This document shows, piece by piece, positions 1 through 5,931 of a DNA stretch of 6,309 nucleotides. The DNA comes from Planctomycetota bacterium (lineage in GTDB: Bacteria; Planctomycetota; Planctomycetia; Pirellulales; Pirellulaceae): NCBI GenBank assembly GCA_024274855.1, contig JAJSAJ010001040.1:1-6309 (forward strand), written 5' to 3'. The position numbers were made by a program, and so were the translations under genes. Every line of letters starts with the position of its first letter. The stretch's first letter is position 1. Below the pieces are notes generated by a model. That model was given only the letters and a program-made list of their open reading frames with translations, did no database searches and was not told the origin of the DNA.

Positions 1-709
1 CATGGGCCCCTTCCGGCGAGTAGATGTAAAGATGACCGTCCTTCGAAGCGGCATCGGCCTTGCCGTTGTGCACGAAGTCGACGAAGGAGAACGGGTAGGC
101 CACTTTCCTGACGTGTGGCACTCCAAATTCCTCGAGAAAAAACATCTCTTTCTCATCGACCTCGTTGCGCGCGGGATCGTCCGGCCCAAGCTGTCGCTCG
201 TTGCCCCAGCGGTCCACGCGGTACCACGTGCGCCCGTTGTCGGGCGATTTCAGCAGTTTGACGCCACGGAACGGGCCCGACCATCGATCGAGCGGCGTCT
301 TGGAGATGACGGAGTAAATCGTCTCGCCCTCGGAGACGATCCCGTATCCGAACCAACTTCCGGTCTCGCCAAAGAATCGGGGATAGGTCCGTAGTTCCTC
401 TCTTTGGAATCCATCTGAACCGCCTCGAATGCGGTAAAGCCGGTTGTGGTAGCCATAGCCTTTGACGAGCCAGTTGCCGTCGTCCAACGAAGTCACTTGC
501 GAATTGTCCGATGCCCATGTGATACACCAGTTGTCGCCACGACCGTCCGACCGGAAGATCGTGTTTCGGTCAAAGGTGACACCAACTGGATATTTCTCCG
601 TGCGAGCAGGCGAACCGGCCTCGCTTGATGGCGGAGCAGCCAAGTTCCATCCGGGCGCACCCACGGAAAGCAAGCCGACAACAACTACAACGAATTTCTG
701 GCACTGCAT
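1..709 (-). CDS. Exported beta-propeller protein (DUF4185/BNR sialidase-like), 3' end outside window
   Basis: Visible part is 236 codons with no stop, running off the left edge. The N-terminus has a signal-peptide pattern: a short start with one Lys, a Val/Leu-rich core at residues 7-14, and a possible cleavage near LAA (residues 23-25). The mature part reads like a DUF4185-type propeller: a blade motif DNWCITWASDNSQVTSLDDG at 59-78, an exact Asp box SPDNGRTW at 155-162 (S-x-D-x-G-x-T-W), and a start of another blade near SKDGHLYIYS (222-231). Asp boxes occur in sialidases and many non-catalytic propellers, so a carbohydrate-related role outside the cytoplasm is likely, but no catalytic residue can be assigned. 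The ATG at 709 is chosen because AGGAGG ends 5 nt before it; an overlapping ATG at 714 sits directly against that site and is in another frame. It lies 31 bp downstream of the nucleoside hydrolase gene, probably in one transcript. Family assignment is from motif memory. Confidence 0.72.
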   Translation of the reverse strand, partial: MQCQKFVVVVVGLLSVGAPGWNLAAPPSSEAGSPARTEKYPVGVTFDRNTIFRSDGRGDNWCITWASDNSQVTSLDDGNWLVKGYGYHNRLYRIRGGSDGFQREELRTYPRFFGETGSWFGYGIVSEGETIYSVISKTPLDRWSGPFRGVKLLKSPDNGRTWYRVDRWGNERQLGPDDPARNEVDEKEMFFLEEFGVPHVRKVAYPFSFVDFVHNGKADAASKDGHLYIYSPEGAH

Positions 710-714
710 CGCAT

Positions 715-720
715 CCTCCT
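715..720 (-). promoter_or_regulatory. Shine-Dalgarno site of the propeller gene
   Basis: A perfect AGGAGG on the minus strand lies 5 nt upstream of the ATG at 709. It decides between this start and the out-of-frame ATG at 714, which has no spacing at all. It sits inside the 31-bp gap after the nucleoside hydrolase stop codon, so the second gene of this pair has its own strong translation signal. Confidence 0.75.
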
Positions 721-740
721 ATCAGCCGCGGGTGTATCGA

Positions 741-1691
741 CTATCGACCGGCGGCCGCCATGGCGGCTTTCCAAAAGTCGGCGCGCATGCGATCGACGTC
801 GATACGATGATACGTCCACACTTTCCGCCGACGGTTCTCCGACGGCGTCGTGACTTGTTCCTCGGCGGCCAGTTCCGGGTGGACGAGCGCTTCGACGATC
901 GTGATGTCCCACATGATCCAGGTCTTCGCGTCGGGAAAACGGGCTTTCCACTTTTTGGTCAGGTACTGGCCGAGTTTTCCCATCTGAGCCTGGCGGCGAA
1001 AGCTGTCGTCGCGGTCGAATTTCAAAGCTCCCGACACGGTCGCCGTCATGACGTGCAGTTCTAGCGGTTCGCAATTCAACAGGAAGTCCGCCGCATTCAA
1101 ATCGCGGCGCACGTTGAATTCCGACTTGTTCCATGCGCGCTTCGTGCGGTCGTACCGGAATCCCAAGATGTAGGCCTTGATGCGCGGCGCGATTTCCGGC
1201 CTGAGCTGGATCGCCGAAGCGAGATTGGTCGATGCGCCGGTGCAGACGACATAGAGTTTCTCGCCCGCGGGCATCGAGAGGGCCGACCGGATGATGAATC
1301 GAGCTGCCGCGGAGTCTTTCGGCTCCTCACCGCCCCAGGGCCGTCCCATCGCTTCGACCGATCCCAGCGGGGTCGGCAGGTCACCGCGACCGAGCAACTT
1401 GACAAGCTCTTCGTTCAGCTTCTGGCTAGCCCGAACCGTATCCCTGGGCGAAAGATAGTGAAACCACTGAGCGGAATTGAGCGCCAACACGTCGAACCGA
1501 TCTTGCCGCAGCATGCGGACGATCGCGTACAGATCATCGATCTCGTTGGCCGTGTCGCAGTCCAAGATCAACTTTGGCCGGACGGCCTTGCTTGTCTCTT
1601 GGCCCGCGGCCGGCACGCTCAGGCAACAGGCGGCTACCAGAGCAAACATGCCAAGAAGAATCATTGGTGCTGGAAGCTCGGTCACTCTCAT
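741..1691 (-). CDS. Exported nucleoside hydrolase (inosine/uridine-preferring family)
   Basis: A 316-residue protein of the usual length for the family that cleaves the N-glycosidic bond of nucleosides to give base and ribose. Motifs in order: the Ca-binding N-terminal Asp cluster LILDCDTANEIDDLYAI (41-57; D44, D46, D52, D53); CTGASTNLASA (150-160), matching the TGPLTNLA loop; SEFNVRRDLNAAD (190-202), matching the AEFN-x-DPEAA substrate motif with E191, N193 and D197; and IMWDITIVEALVHPE (259-273), whose D262 matches the late Ca-binding Asp. The N-terminus is hydrophobic from about residue 10 to 29; VAAC at 19-22 also fits a lipobox, so it may be a lipoprotein rather than a free exported protein. 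The ATG at 1691 is preferred over the adjacent ATG at 1694 and the one at 1724, since GGAGG lies 6 nt before it. Substrate specificity is unknown. It heads a likely two-gene operon with the propeller gene. Confidence 0.87.
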   Translation of the reverse strand: MRVTELPAPMILLGMFALVAACCLSVPAAGQETSKAVRPKLILDCDTANEIDDLYAIVRMLRQDRFDVLALNSAQWFHYLSPRDTVRASQKLNEELVKLLGRGDLPTPLGSVEAMGRPWGGEEPKDSAAARFIIRSALSMPAGEKLYVVCTGASTNLASAIQLRPEIAPRIKAYILGFRYDRTKRAWNKSEFNVRRDLNAADFLLNCEPLELHVMTATVSGALKFDRDDSFRRQAQMGKLGQYLTKKWKARFPDAKTWIMWDITIVEALVHPELAAEEQVTTPSENRRRKVWTYHRIDVDRMRADFWKAAMAAAGR

Positions 1692-1697
1692 CATTTT

Positions 1698-1702
1698 CCT
1701 CC
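1698..1702 (-). promoter_or_regulatory. Shine-Dalgarno site of the nucleoside hydrolase gene
   Basis: GGAGG on the minus strand lies 6 nt before the ATG at 1691 and only 3 nt before the tandem ATG at 1694. The spacing favours 1691. The open frame also reaches an ATG at 1724, but that would put this site inside the coding region and add a charged, unrelated-looking stretch in front of the signal peptide. Confidence 0.7.
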
Positions 1703-1879
1703 AAGGTTCGAATGTCGTGGCCATCTACATGTTGCTCGGGCGGCGTATTCAAACCGGACGACCACGGACTGCGGAGCGTGGTGCGCGGTCTCTGGGTGGC
1801 GAAAGCCTCTCAGACGCTCAACCGGAAATCGACGCGTACGGCGTTCTTGGCGGCGCGTTTCTCGCGGCGCATACGCGGG

Positions 1880-1891
1880 ATATTCGAATAT
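1880..1891. repeat. Perfect 12-bp AT-rich palindrome
   Basis: ATATTCGAATAT is its own reverse complement and sits in an AT-rich patch inside GC-rich non-coding DNA, about 190 bp upstream of the nucleoside hydrolase start. Just next to it on the minus strand is TACAAT, one mismatch from a consensus -10 box, but no matching -35 box at normal spacing. It could be an operator or part of a promoter for the minus-strand operon. The function is inferred from position only. Confidence 0.35.
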
Positions 1892-2012
1892 TGTACCGAT
1901 AATTGGGGCAAGCAGCCAGCTACGGATAAGAGCCAAGATTTCACGTCATCGGCGCACGGGCATATGTCTGTCATGGTCCGCGCACGTCGTCTTTGCACGC
2001 TGTTGATTCGGA

Positions 2013-2026
2013 GTCCTTTCAAGGAC
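2013..2026. repeat. Inverted repeat GTCCTT/AAGGAC
   Basis: Two 6-base arms separated by only 2 bases (TC), in the non-coding stretch between the glycosidase fragment and the nucleoside hydrolase gene. The very short spacer fits a dimeric protein-binding site better than an RNA hairpin. It may also be chance, since short palindromes are frequent. Confidence 0.25.
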
Positions 2027-2102
2027 GACGTACCTCGCGCTTGGCGTCCCCGGCGCGGCCCGGGATGTCCAAGCATATTTCGTCGTACCGGTCAACGGAT
2101 TG

Positions 2103-2145
2103 CCGTGGCCGTGAATCCGGCTATGCCGTCCGTTGGTGGCCACGG
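2103..2145. repeat. Inverted repeat CCGTGGCC...GGCCACGG
   Basis: Two perfect 8-base arms (2103-2110 and 2138-2145) separated by 27 bases. The right arm overlaps the 8-base palindrome GTGGCCAC at 2136-2143. An RNA stem would be GC-rich but would have a large loop and no following T-tract, so it is not a textbook terminator. Confidence 0.25.
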
Positions 2146-2280
2146 GCCCGGACGCGTTCAGTAAGTGCGCGCAATGGTCACCTCACTGCACGCCCACATT
2201 CCACCGGTGGTCCGGCGTTTTGTGTCCGGCAGCAGAAACGGCACCGCACCAAATGCCGAAGTTGATGCCGGGAAATGCCG

Positions 2281-2299
2281 TCGGTCAACGGGCGACCGA
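2281..2299 (-). terminator. Possible hairpin after the glycosidase fragment
   Basis: TCGGTC and GACCGA form a 6-bp stem with a 7-base loop, 39 bp past the stop codon of the glycosidase fragment in its direction of transcription. There is no T-run after it, so it is not a classical intrinsic terminator. It is listed as the best candidate for an end-of-transcript structure here. Confidence 0.22.
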
Positions 2300-2338
2300 T
2301 CCCGAGGCAGTGGATGAGCAGTCGGCCGCAAAGAATGC

Positions 2339-3253
2339 TCAGTATTCTCCAAGTATCACCTGTCGTGGTTGGAGGATCATAGGATTCGGCGCCGGCTTGC
2401 CCGTTCGCAGGTCCCGAACGCGGTGGCTCGTTCCGATCCACGCGAGTCGAATGGTGAAAGGTGGCCGCAGCAAATTGATGAGATACACCAGGCGGCGACT
2501 CCCCAAACGCGCCACGCGGATTTCGACTCCCCATGCGGGGACGGCCCGCTGGTCACAGGCTATCACATCCCGCGCAATACCGGCTTGTTTCAGCCAGCGG
2601 TTCATTTCCAGGTGATACTGCGGCGGCGCCGCGGCGCGCGCAATGGTTTTCGCGCCGGTAATGATGGGGGTTTTGTGACCTTTTCCCACCGGATCCTTGG
2701 TCAGACTGTCGCGGCCGATGATGCGCACGGAAATGCCCCTTGCCGCACCGGCTTGAAGTTGCTGGACGGTTTTGTCCGTAACGTGGGTGGCGTTGGGAAC
2801 AATGATCAGCCGCGTCTGGTGGGCCGCCTGCCCGCGCAGCCAGCCGGCAGATAGTTCGCGCTCGGTGACGAAACCGATATGCACGCCGAGGAAGTTCAAC
2901 GCCTCGTAAGTATCACGAAGCGCATCAATGGCGTGAACGTCCTGAATGGCAGACGCCTCCGAGTAAAGAATGCGCACTTGACGCTGTTGGCGGGCAAAGG
3001 CGGACACCTCCGGAACGAACCGGCGCAGATTCAATGCCGCAGTCACGTAACCATGCAGCAGCCACGGCTGGTCGAGCAGTGAATTGTCAAACCATTGTTT
3101 ACCTTGCGCGATGACGACGCCGTCCGGGTCGCGTCCGAAGTACCACAGAAGATTCGCGCGCATCCCATGCAGGCAGCAGTACCAAAGGGCCAGTCGCATG
3201 TGCTGCTCCGAAGCGGCATCGTGACGCGAGAAACGCAGGTACAATTCCGCCAC
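2339..3253 (-). CDS. 5'-truncated GH42-type beta-galactosidase-like glycoside hydrolase (C-terminal part)
   Basis: Only 304 residues from the GTG at 3253, whereas GH42-type enzymes are usually 600 residues or more. Residues 1-45 look like the end of a TIM barrel (HMRLALWYCCLHG, then LLWYFGRDPDG). Residues about 92-190 match the beta-galactosidase trimerisation domain: VRILYSEAS, GVHIGFVTERELSAG, RLIIVPNATHVTD, then ARGISVRIIGRDSLTKD. Residues 241-304 match the C-terminal all-beta domain (WGVEIRVARLGSRRLVYLIN, then a DLRTGKP segment). The catalytic barrel core and any signal peptide are missing. The GTG has no visible ribosome binding site; the frame stays open for 22 more codons, to 3319, where TGA stops it. 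That extension contains a Glu (codon 3293-3295) about 43 residues before the HG, so a little more real protein may be present. Upstream DNA belongs to an oppositely oriented gene. Probably a gene remnant or half of a chimeric join; unlikely to be active. Confidence 0.7.
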   Translation of the reverse strand: MAELYLRFSRHDAASEQHMRLALWYCCLHGMRANLLWYFGRDPDGVVIAQGKQWFDNSLLDQPWLLHGYVTAALNLRRFVPEVSAFARQQRQVRILYSEASAIQDVHAIDALRDTYEALNFLGVHIGFVTERELSAGWLRGQAAHQTRLIIVPNATHVTDKTVQQLQAGAARGISVRIIGRDSLTKDPVGKGHKTPIITGAKTIARAAAPPQYHLEMNRWLKQAGIARDVIACDQRAVPAWGVEIRVARLGSRRLVYLINLLRPPFTIRLAWIGTSHRVRDLRTGKPAPNPMILQPRQVILGEY

Positions 3254-3314
3254 CGCGAGCGTCGCGTTGGGACAAACGATCGCCGAAGGAGGTTCCAGCG
3301 AGGACGCGGCCAGC
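3254..3314. other. Suspected breakpoint joining two 5'-truncated genes
   Basis: The minus-strand glycosidase frame is open up to 3319 and the plus-strand beta-helix frame is open back to 3225, so the two overlap head to head with no space for promoters, start signals or signal peptides. Glycosidase-like sequence is clear up to about 3250 (AELYLRF onward), and beta-helix-like sequence is clear from about 3315 (VIQAALDA onward). The join therefore lies between. No target-site duplication, long inverted repeat or mobile-element end was seen around it. Confidence 0.6.
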
Positions 3315-4541
3315 GTGATTCAAGCTGCACTTGACGCACATCCTGCCGGTGGAATCCGAATTCGGAAAGGAACCTACAAGCTGGGGCAAAGTGTGATACT
3401 TGACCAGCAGCAGACGCTCAGTGGGGAAGGTCATGGGACAGTGCTTGTACCGCCCCCCGGACAATACGCGATTAAGATCATGAAAACAAAGCGCAGCCGT
3501 TTGCGGAGTGAGATCATATACACGGATTCCCAATGGCTCAAGGGAGCTGAGGATCGCACCTACGGCATGAGGCTTTCGAATCTGACAATCGACGGACAGC
3601 GACACGGCAAGGGCGTGTTCATGGACTTCCTGATGGAGTGTTCTTTGCGAGACTTATGGATCTACAACACGTACGATGGAGCAGGCTTATTCCTGAACCG
3701 ATCCGTCATGGAGTGTACATTCGAGAATATTCACTTGCTTGGAAATGGCAACGCAAAAAACAAGGAAGCCTCGATTGTCATCGCATCTCAACCCGACGGC
3801 GATGCCTGCAACAACCTGCACTTCGATCGAGTTTCTATAATATTCCCGAATTATATTGGTCTCCTTGTGGGCACTCGGGAAGGCGACGGGCGGACTGCGC
3901 CGCGACTGCTTTTCTTTTCGGACTGTATGTTTCATGGCTGGCTCCCTGTTCCCTGCAAGACGCAGTTCGATCTGGTCCATGTCCAAAGAACGAGCCCGAT
4001 GCGAGGCATGGTGATCACGAACTCGCGATTCACCAACACCGGCAACGAGCACGCCTATCTTCATGTTTCTGACGGAGATGTTCGGGTGAGCCATTGTTTC
4101 TTTGGCGGCGGAACCGGAAAATACGCGATCCGCGCTGCCGAGAACGCCTCAATCATGGTCTCACACAATACCTTTCATGGCGTCGCAAGGGCGCAGAAAG
4201 AGAGCTACTGTCTCTTTGCGGAGCACGCGAACGTCAATTTCTGCCAGAACATCGTTCAGTGCGAAAATAGAATGAGCCTCTCCCTTTTGCCGGGACCCAG
4301 CACGATCATCGCCCACAACCAGTTCGTGGGCACCCCGCGAGACTGCACGATTGCGGTCGGTGATCAACAGCACGCAACTTCGGCGAGCGTCATCATCAGC
4401 GGAAATACGTTCGGCGCGAGATCCGAGGAATCGGCGATCCGCATCGGCAATATTCCCGAGGACCGCGTGCAAGTTTTCGGGAACACGTTTTCCGGAACCG
4501 ACACGAGTGGCAAGGAAAGCCTCCAAGCAATGGGCTCGTGA
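3267..4541 (+). CDS. Right-handed parallel beta-helix protein (pectate-lyase-like), N-terminus probably missing
   Basis: 424 residues counted from a TTG at 3267. It starts as the first rung of a pectate-lyase-like helix (VIQAALDAHPAGGIRIRKGTY, residues 17-37), then a capping turn with LSGEG (51-55). The second half has repeated N-x-F rungs: ITNSRFTN (250), VSHCFFGG (274), VSHNTFHG (298), IAHNQFVG (348), ISGNTFGA (377), VFGNTFSG (403), spaced mostly 24-29 residues. Such folds bind or cleave polysaccharides outside the cell; no catalytic residues can be assigned, so the activity is unknown. Relatives are normally exported, yet no signal peptide precedes the first rung, and the TTG has no Shine-Dalgarno site. 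GAAGGAGG at 3286-3293 has no start codon at a useful distance. The frame is open back to 3225 without an ATG. The true start is probably lost at the suspected join. It is followed by the metallophosphoesterase gene in the same direction. Confidence 0.72.
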   Translation: MGQTIAEGGSSEDAASVIQAALDAHPAGGIRIRKGTYKLGQSVILDQQQTLSGEGHGTVLVPPPGQYAIKIMKTKRSRLRSEIIYTDSQWLKGAEDRTYGMRLSNLTIDGQRHGKGVFMDFLMECSLRDLWIYNTYDGAGLFLNRSVMECTFENIHLLGNGNAKNKEASIVIASQPDGDACNNLHFDRVSIIFPNYIGLLVGTREGDGRTAPRLLFFSDCMFHGWLPVPCKTQFDLVHVQRTSPMRGMVITNSRFTNTGNEHAYLHVSDGDVRVSHCFFGGGTGKYAIRAAENASIMVSHNTFHGVARAQKESYCLFAEHANVNFCQNIVQCENRMSLSLLPGPSTIIAHNQFVGTPRDCTIAVGDQQHATSASVIISGNTFGARSEESAIRIGNIPEDRVQVFGNTFSGTDTSGKESLQAMGS

Positions 4542-4563
4542 CGTTGTTCAACAGGTCCGGGGC

Positions 4564-4586
4564 GATTGTCGTGCGTGGGGGCAATC
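4564..4586 (+). other. Intercistronic hairpin
   Basis: GATTGTC and GGCAATC can pair into a 7-bp stem (one G-U pair) with a 9-base loop, in the 70-bp gap between the beta-helix stop and the metallophosphoesterase start. No T-run follows, so it is not a standard terminator; it could stabilise or process a shared transcript. The evidence is base pairing only. Confidence 0.25.
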
Positions 4587-4611
4587 AATCACGTCTGATA
4601 GGAACGAACTA

Positions 4612-5703
4612 ATGACATCTGTTAGCCGAAATACCCAAATGTTTTTCCTTTTCGCCCTTGTTTCTTTGTTTGTCTCCGCCGAACACACCTCGCAGGCTAA
4701 CCAGCTTCCGGCCGCACCGAATAACACATTCAGTATCGTCGTGATTCCCGATACGCAATATTATTTCGGACGCGGCACCAAACGCGAACCAGATAGCTCC
4801 GACCCGGTCACGAATCCCACGTTTGACGCTTGGACCGATTGGATCGCAGCCAACGTGAAAAGGCAAAGGATTGTCTTTGTCAGCCACGTGGGCGATATCG
4901 TCGATCGCAACACGGTGGAACAGTGGAAGGTCGCGCGCCGCTGTATGGATCGGTTGCATGGCACATTGCCGTACGGGATCGCGGTCGGCAACCACGACAT
5001 GACTTCCGCCGGCGATTCCTCGCTGTTTCAACGATTCTTCCCGCAGTCTCGTTTTGCGACGTTCGACTGGTATGGTGGTTGCTTTGAGAACGGCGCCGAC
5101 GACTCGGCCATTTCGGGGAACAATGCGAACAGCGTGCAGTTATTCGAAGCGGGAGGGATGCGGTTTGTTGCTTTGCATATCGAATGCAATGCGCCAAACA
5201 ACGTACTTGCGTGGGTCGATTCCGTCTTGGAACAGCATGCTGACCGGCGCGCCATGATTACAACGCACATGGGGCTCGGTCCGCTCCACAAGCCCCAGAA
5301 CCCGCAAGATTACTTCGACGCTCCCAAGGGCCGCATGCAGTGGAAGAAATGCCATGGAAAGCGAGGCAATACGCCGCAGCAAATGTGGGATAAGTGCTTC
5401 AGGAAACACCGCAATCTGTTCCTTATCCTATACGGTGACCAAAGCCGTACTCAGGCATTGCGTCAAACCAGTACTGGCGACGGCGACAACCGTGTTCACG
5501 AACTTCTGTCCGATTACGGCGCCAACGGCTTGCGCATTCTGCGGTTCATTCCCGCTCGGAACGTCATCGAGGTTCGAACATGGGATCCGGTCAAACGCCG
5601 GCTGTGCGAAACAACGGATATCGTTCCGGATCGTGAGCAGCATCAATTCGTCTTGGATTACGAAATGTCTCAAGAACGACGCGAGTCAACGCGAAGCAAA
5701 TGA
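4612..5703 (+). CDS. Exported calcineurin-type metallophosphoesterase
   Basis: 363 residues. A signal peptide is likely: R6, then the hydrophobic core MFFLFALVSLFVSA at 10-23. Metallophosphoesterase motifs follow in order: VVIPDTQYY (43-51), the D-x-Q form of the first metal motif (D47, Q49 in place of His); HVGDIVD (92-98; D95); AVGNHDM (124-130; N127, H128); and TTHMGLG (217-223; H219). The final GH-x-H motif appears as YGDQSRT (274-280), with D276 and S278 where His would be expected. The family hydrolyses phosphomono- or diesters with two metal ions. The substrate here is unknown, and the missing His may change or weaken metal binding. The ATG at 4612 is chosen because it begins the signal peptide and has AGGA at 4600-4603 upstream; the frame is open further back but overlaps the beta-helix gene with unrelated sequence. 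It follows that gene by 70 bp and may share its transcript. Confidence 0.85.
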   Translation: MTSVSRNTQMFFLFALVSLFVSAEHTSQANQLPAAPNNTFSIVVIPDTQYYFGRGTKREPDSSDPVTNPTFDAWTDWIAANVKRQRIVFVSHVGDIVDRNTVEQWKVARRCMDRLHGTLPYGIAVGNHDMTSAGDSSLFQRFFPQSRFATFDWYGGCFENGADDSAISGNNANSVQLFEAGGMRFVALHIECNAPNNVLAWVDSVLEQHADRRAMITTHMGLGPLHKPQNPQDYFDAPKGRMQWKKCHGKRGNTPQQMWDKCFRKHRNLFLILYGDQSRTQALRQTSTGDGDNRVHELLSDYGANGLRILRFIPARNVIEVRTWDPVKRRLCETTDIVPDREQHQFVLDYEMSQERRESTRSK

Positions 5704-5931
5704 TGGTTGCGTGCGTATCGACATGCCGGTGCAGGAGTCCCTTTGCCAATAGAATCAAGAAAACACGCTCCCCCCTCACGGAACGGAGAACTCTCTCAAA
5801 AGATTGTCCGAACCAATGTTTCCCACACTGCATCCCGAAGGACTTTCACAGCGCGAGCGTGCTGCCTATTACCTCTGGTTTGCCACAAAAACGGTACGCC
5901 TCCCCGTTTCCGTTCGCGAGAAGGAACAGGC
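5704..5931. other. Convergent intergenic gap
   Basis: 228 bp between the stop codons of two converging genes; no coding frame here looks real. A hairpin at 5849-5864 (CAGCGC, loop GAGC, GTGCTG; one G-U pair) could mark the end of the plus-strand transcript, but it lies about 145 bp past the stop and has no T-run. A second hairpin is listed separately as a possible terminator for the minus-strand gene. Confidence 0.5.
5887..5909 (-). terminator. Possible weak intrinsic terminator of the right-edge gene
   Basis: Read on the minus strand, AAACGG pairs with CCGTTT around a 9-base loop (5895-5903), and the descending arm runs into five T residues (complement of 5887-5891). It starts 22 bp past the TAG at 5932. 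Only three of the six pairs are G-C, so the stem is weak, but the position and T-run are right. Confidence 0.33.

Larger units (their letters stand above)
1703..2338. other. Long stretch without a supported gene
   Basis: Several open frames cross this region on both strands, but none shows a recognisable domain, a good ribosome binding site, or a natural-looking composition (they are rich in Arg, Pro and Ser as expected for random GC-rich frames). It lies between the 3' end of the glycosidase fragment and the start of the nucleoside hydrolase gene, both on the minus strand, so it should hold the terminator of the first and the promoter of the second. I found no convincing -35/-10 pair. Four inverted repeats are listed separately. 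It is long for a bacterial gap and could contain decayed sequence. Confidence 0.55.

Noticed and set aside
2..394. Plus-strand open frame of 130 codons
   Set aside because: It is antisense to the propeller gene, whose frame has a signal peptide, Asp box and strong ribosome binding site; the plus-strand frame has none.
2133..2615. Plus-strand open frame of 160 codons
   Set aside because: Half lies antisense to the glycosidase C-terminal domain and the rest has no recognisable motif or ribosome binding site.
3286..3293. GAAGGAGG as a ribosome binding site for the beta-helix gene
   Set aside because: No ATG, GTG or TTG lies 4-12 bases downstream in frame; the first in-frame GTG is 21 bases away and falls inside the first helix rung.
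3099..3605. Minus-strand open frame of 168 codons crossing the join, as a possible continuation of the glycosidase
   Set aside because: It is in a different frame from the glycosidase, lies antisense to clear beta-helix sequence, and its translation shows no GH-barrel motif such as would precede the trimerisation domain.
4351..4611. Extended N-terminus of the metallophosphoesterase frame
   Set aside because: This part overlaps the beta-helix gene in another frame, is Arg/Ser-rich and ends just before a well-formed signal peptide beginning at the ATG at 4612.
741..5703. A single nucleotide-scavenging system made of the nucleoside hydrolase and the phosphoesterase
   Set aside because: The two genes lie on opposite strands either side of the suspected breakpoint, with unrelated carbohydrate-type genes between them, so linkage is not reliable evidence of shared function.
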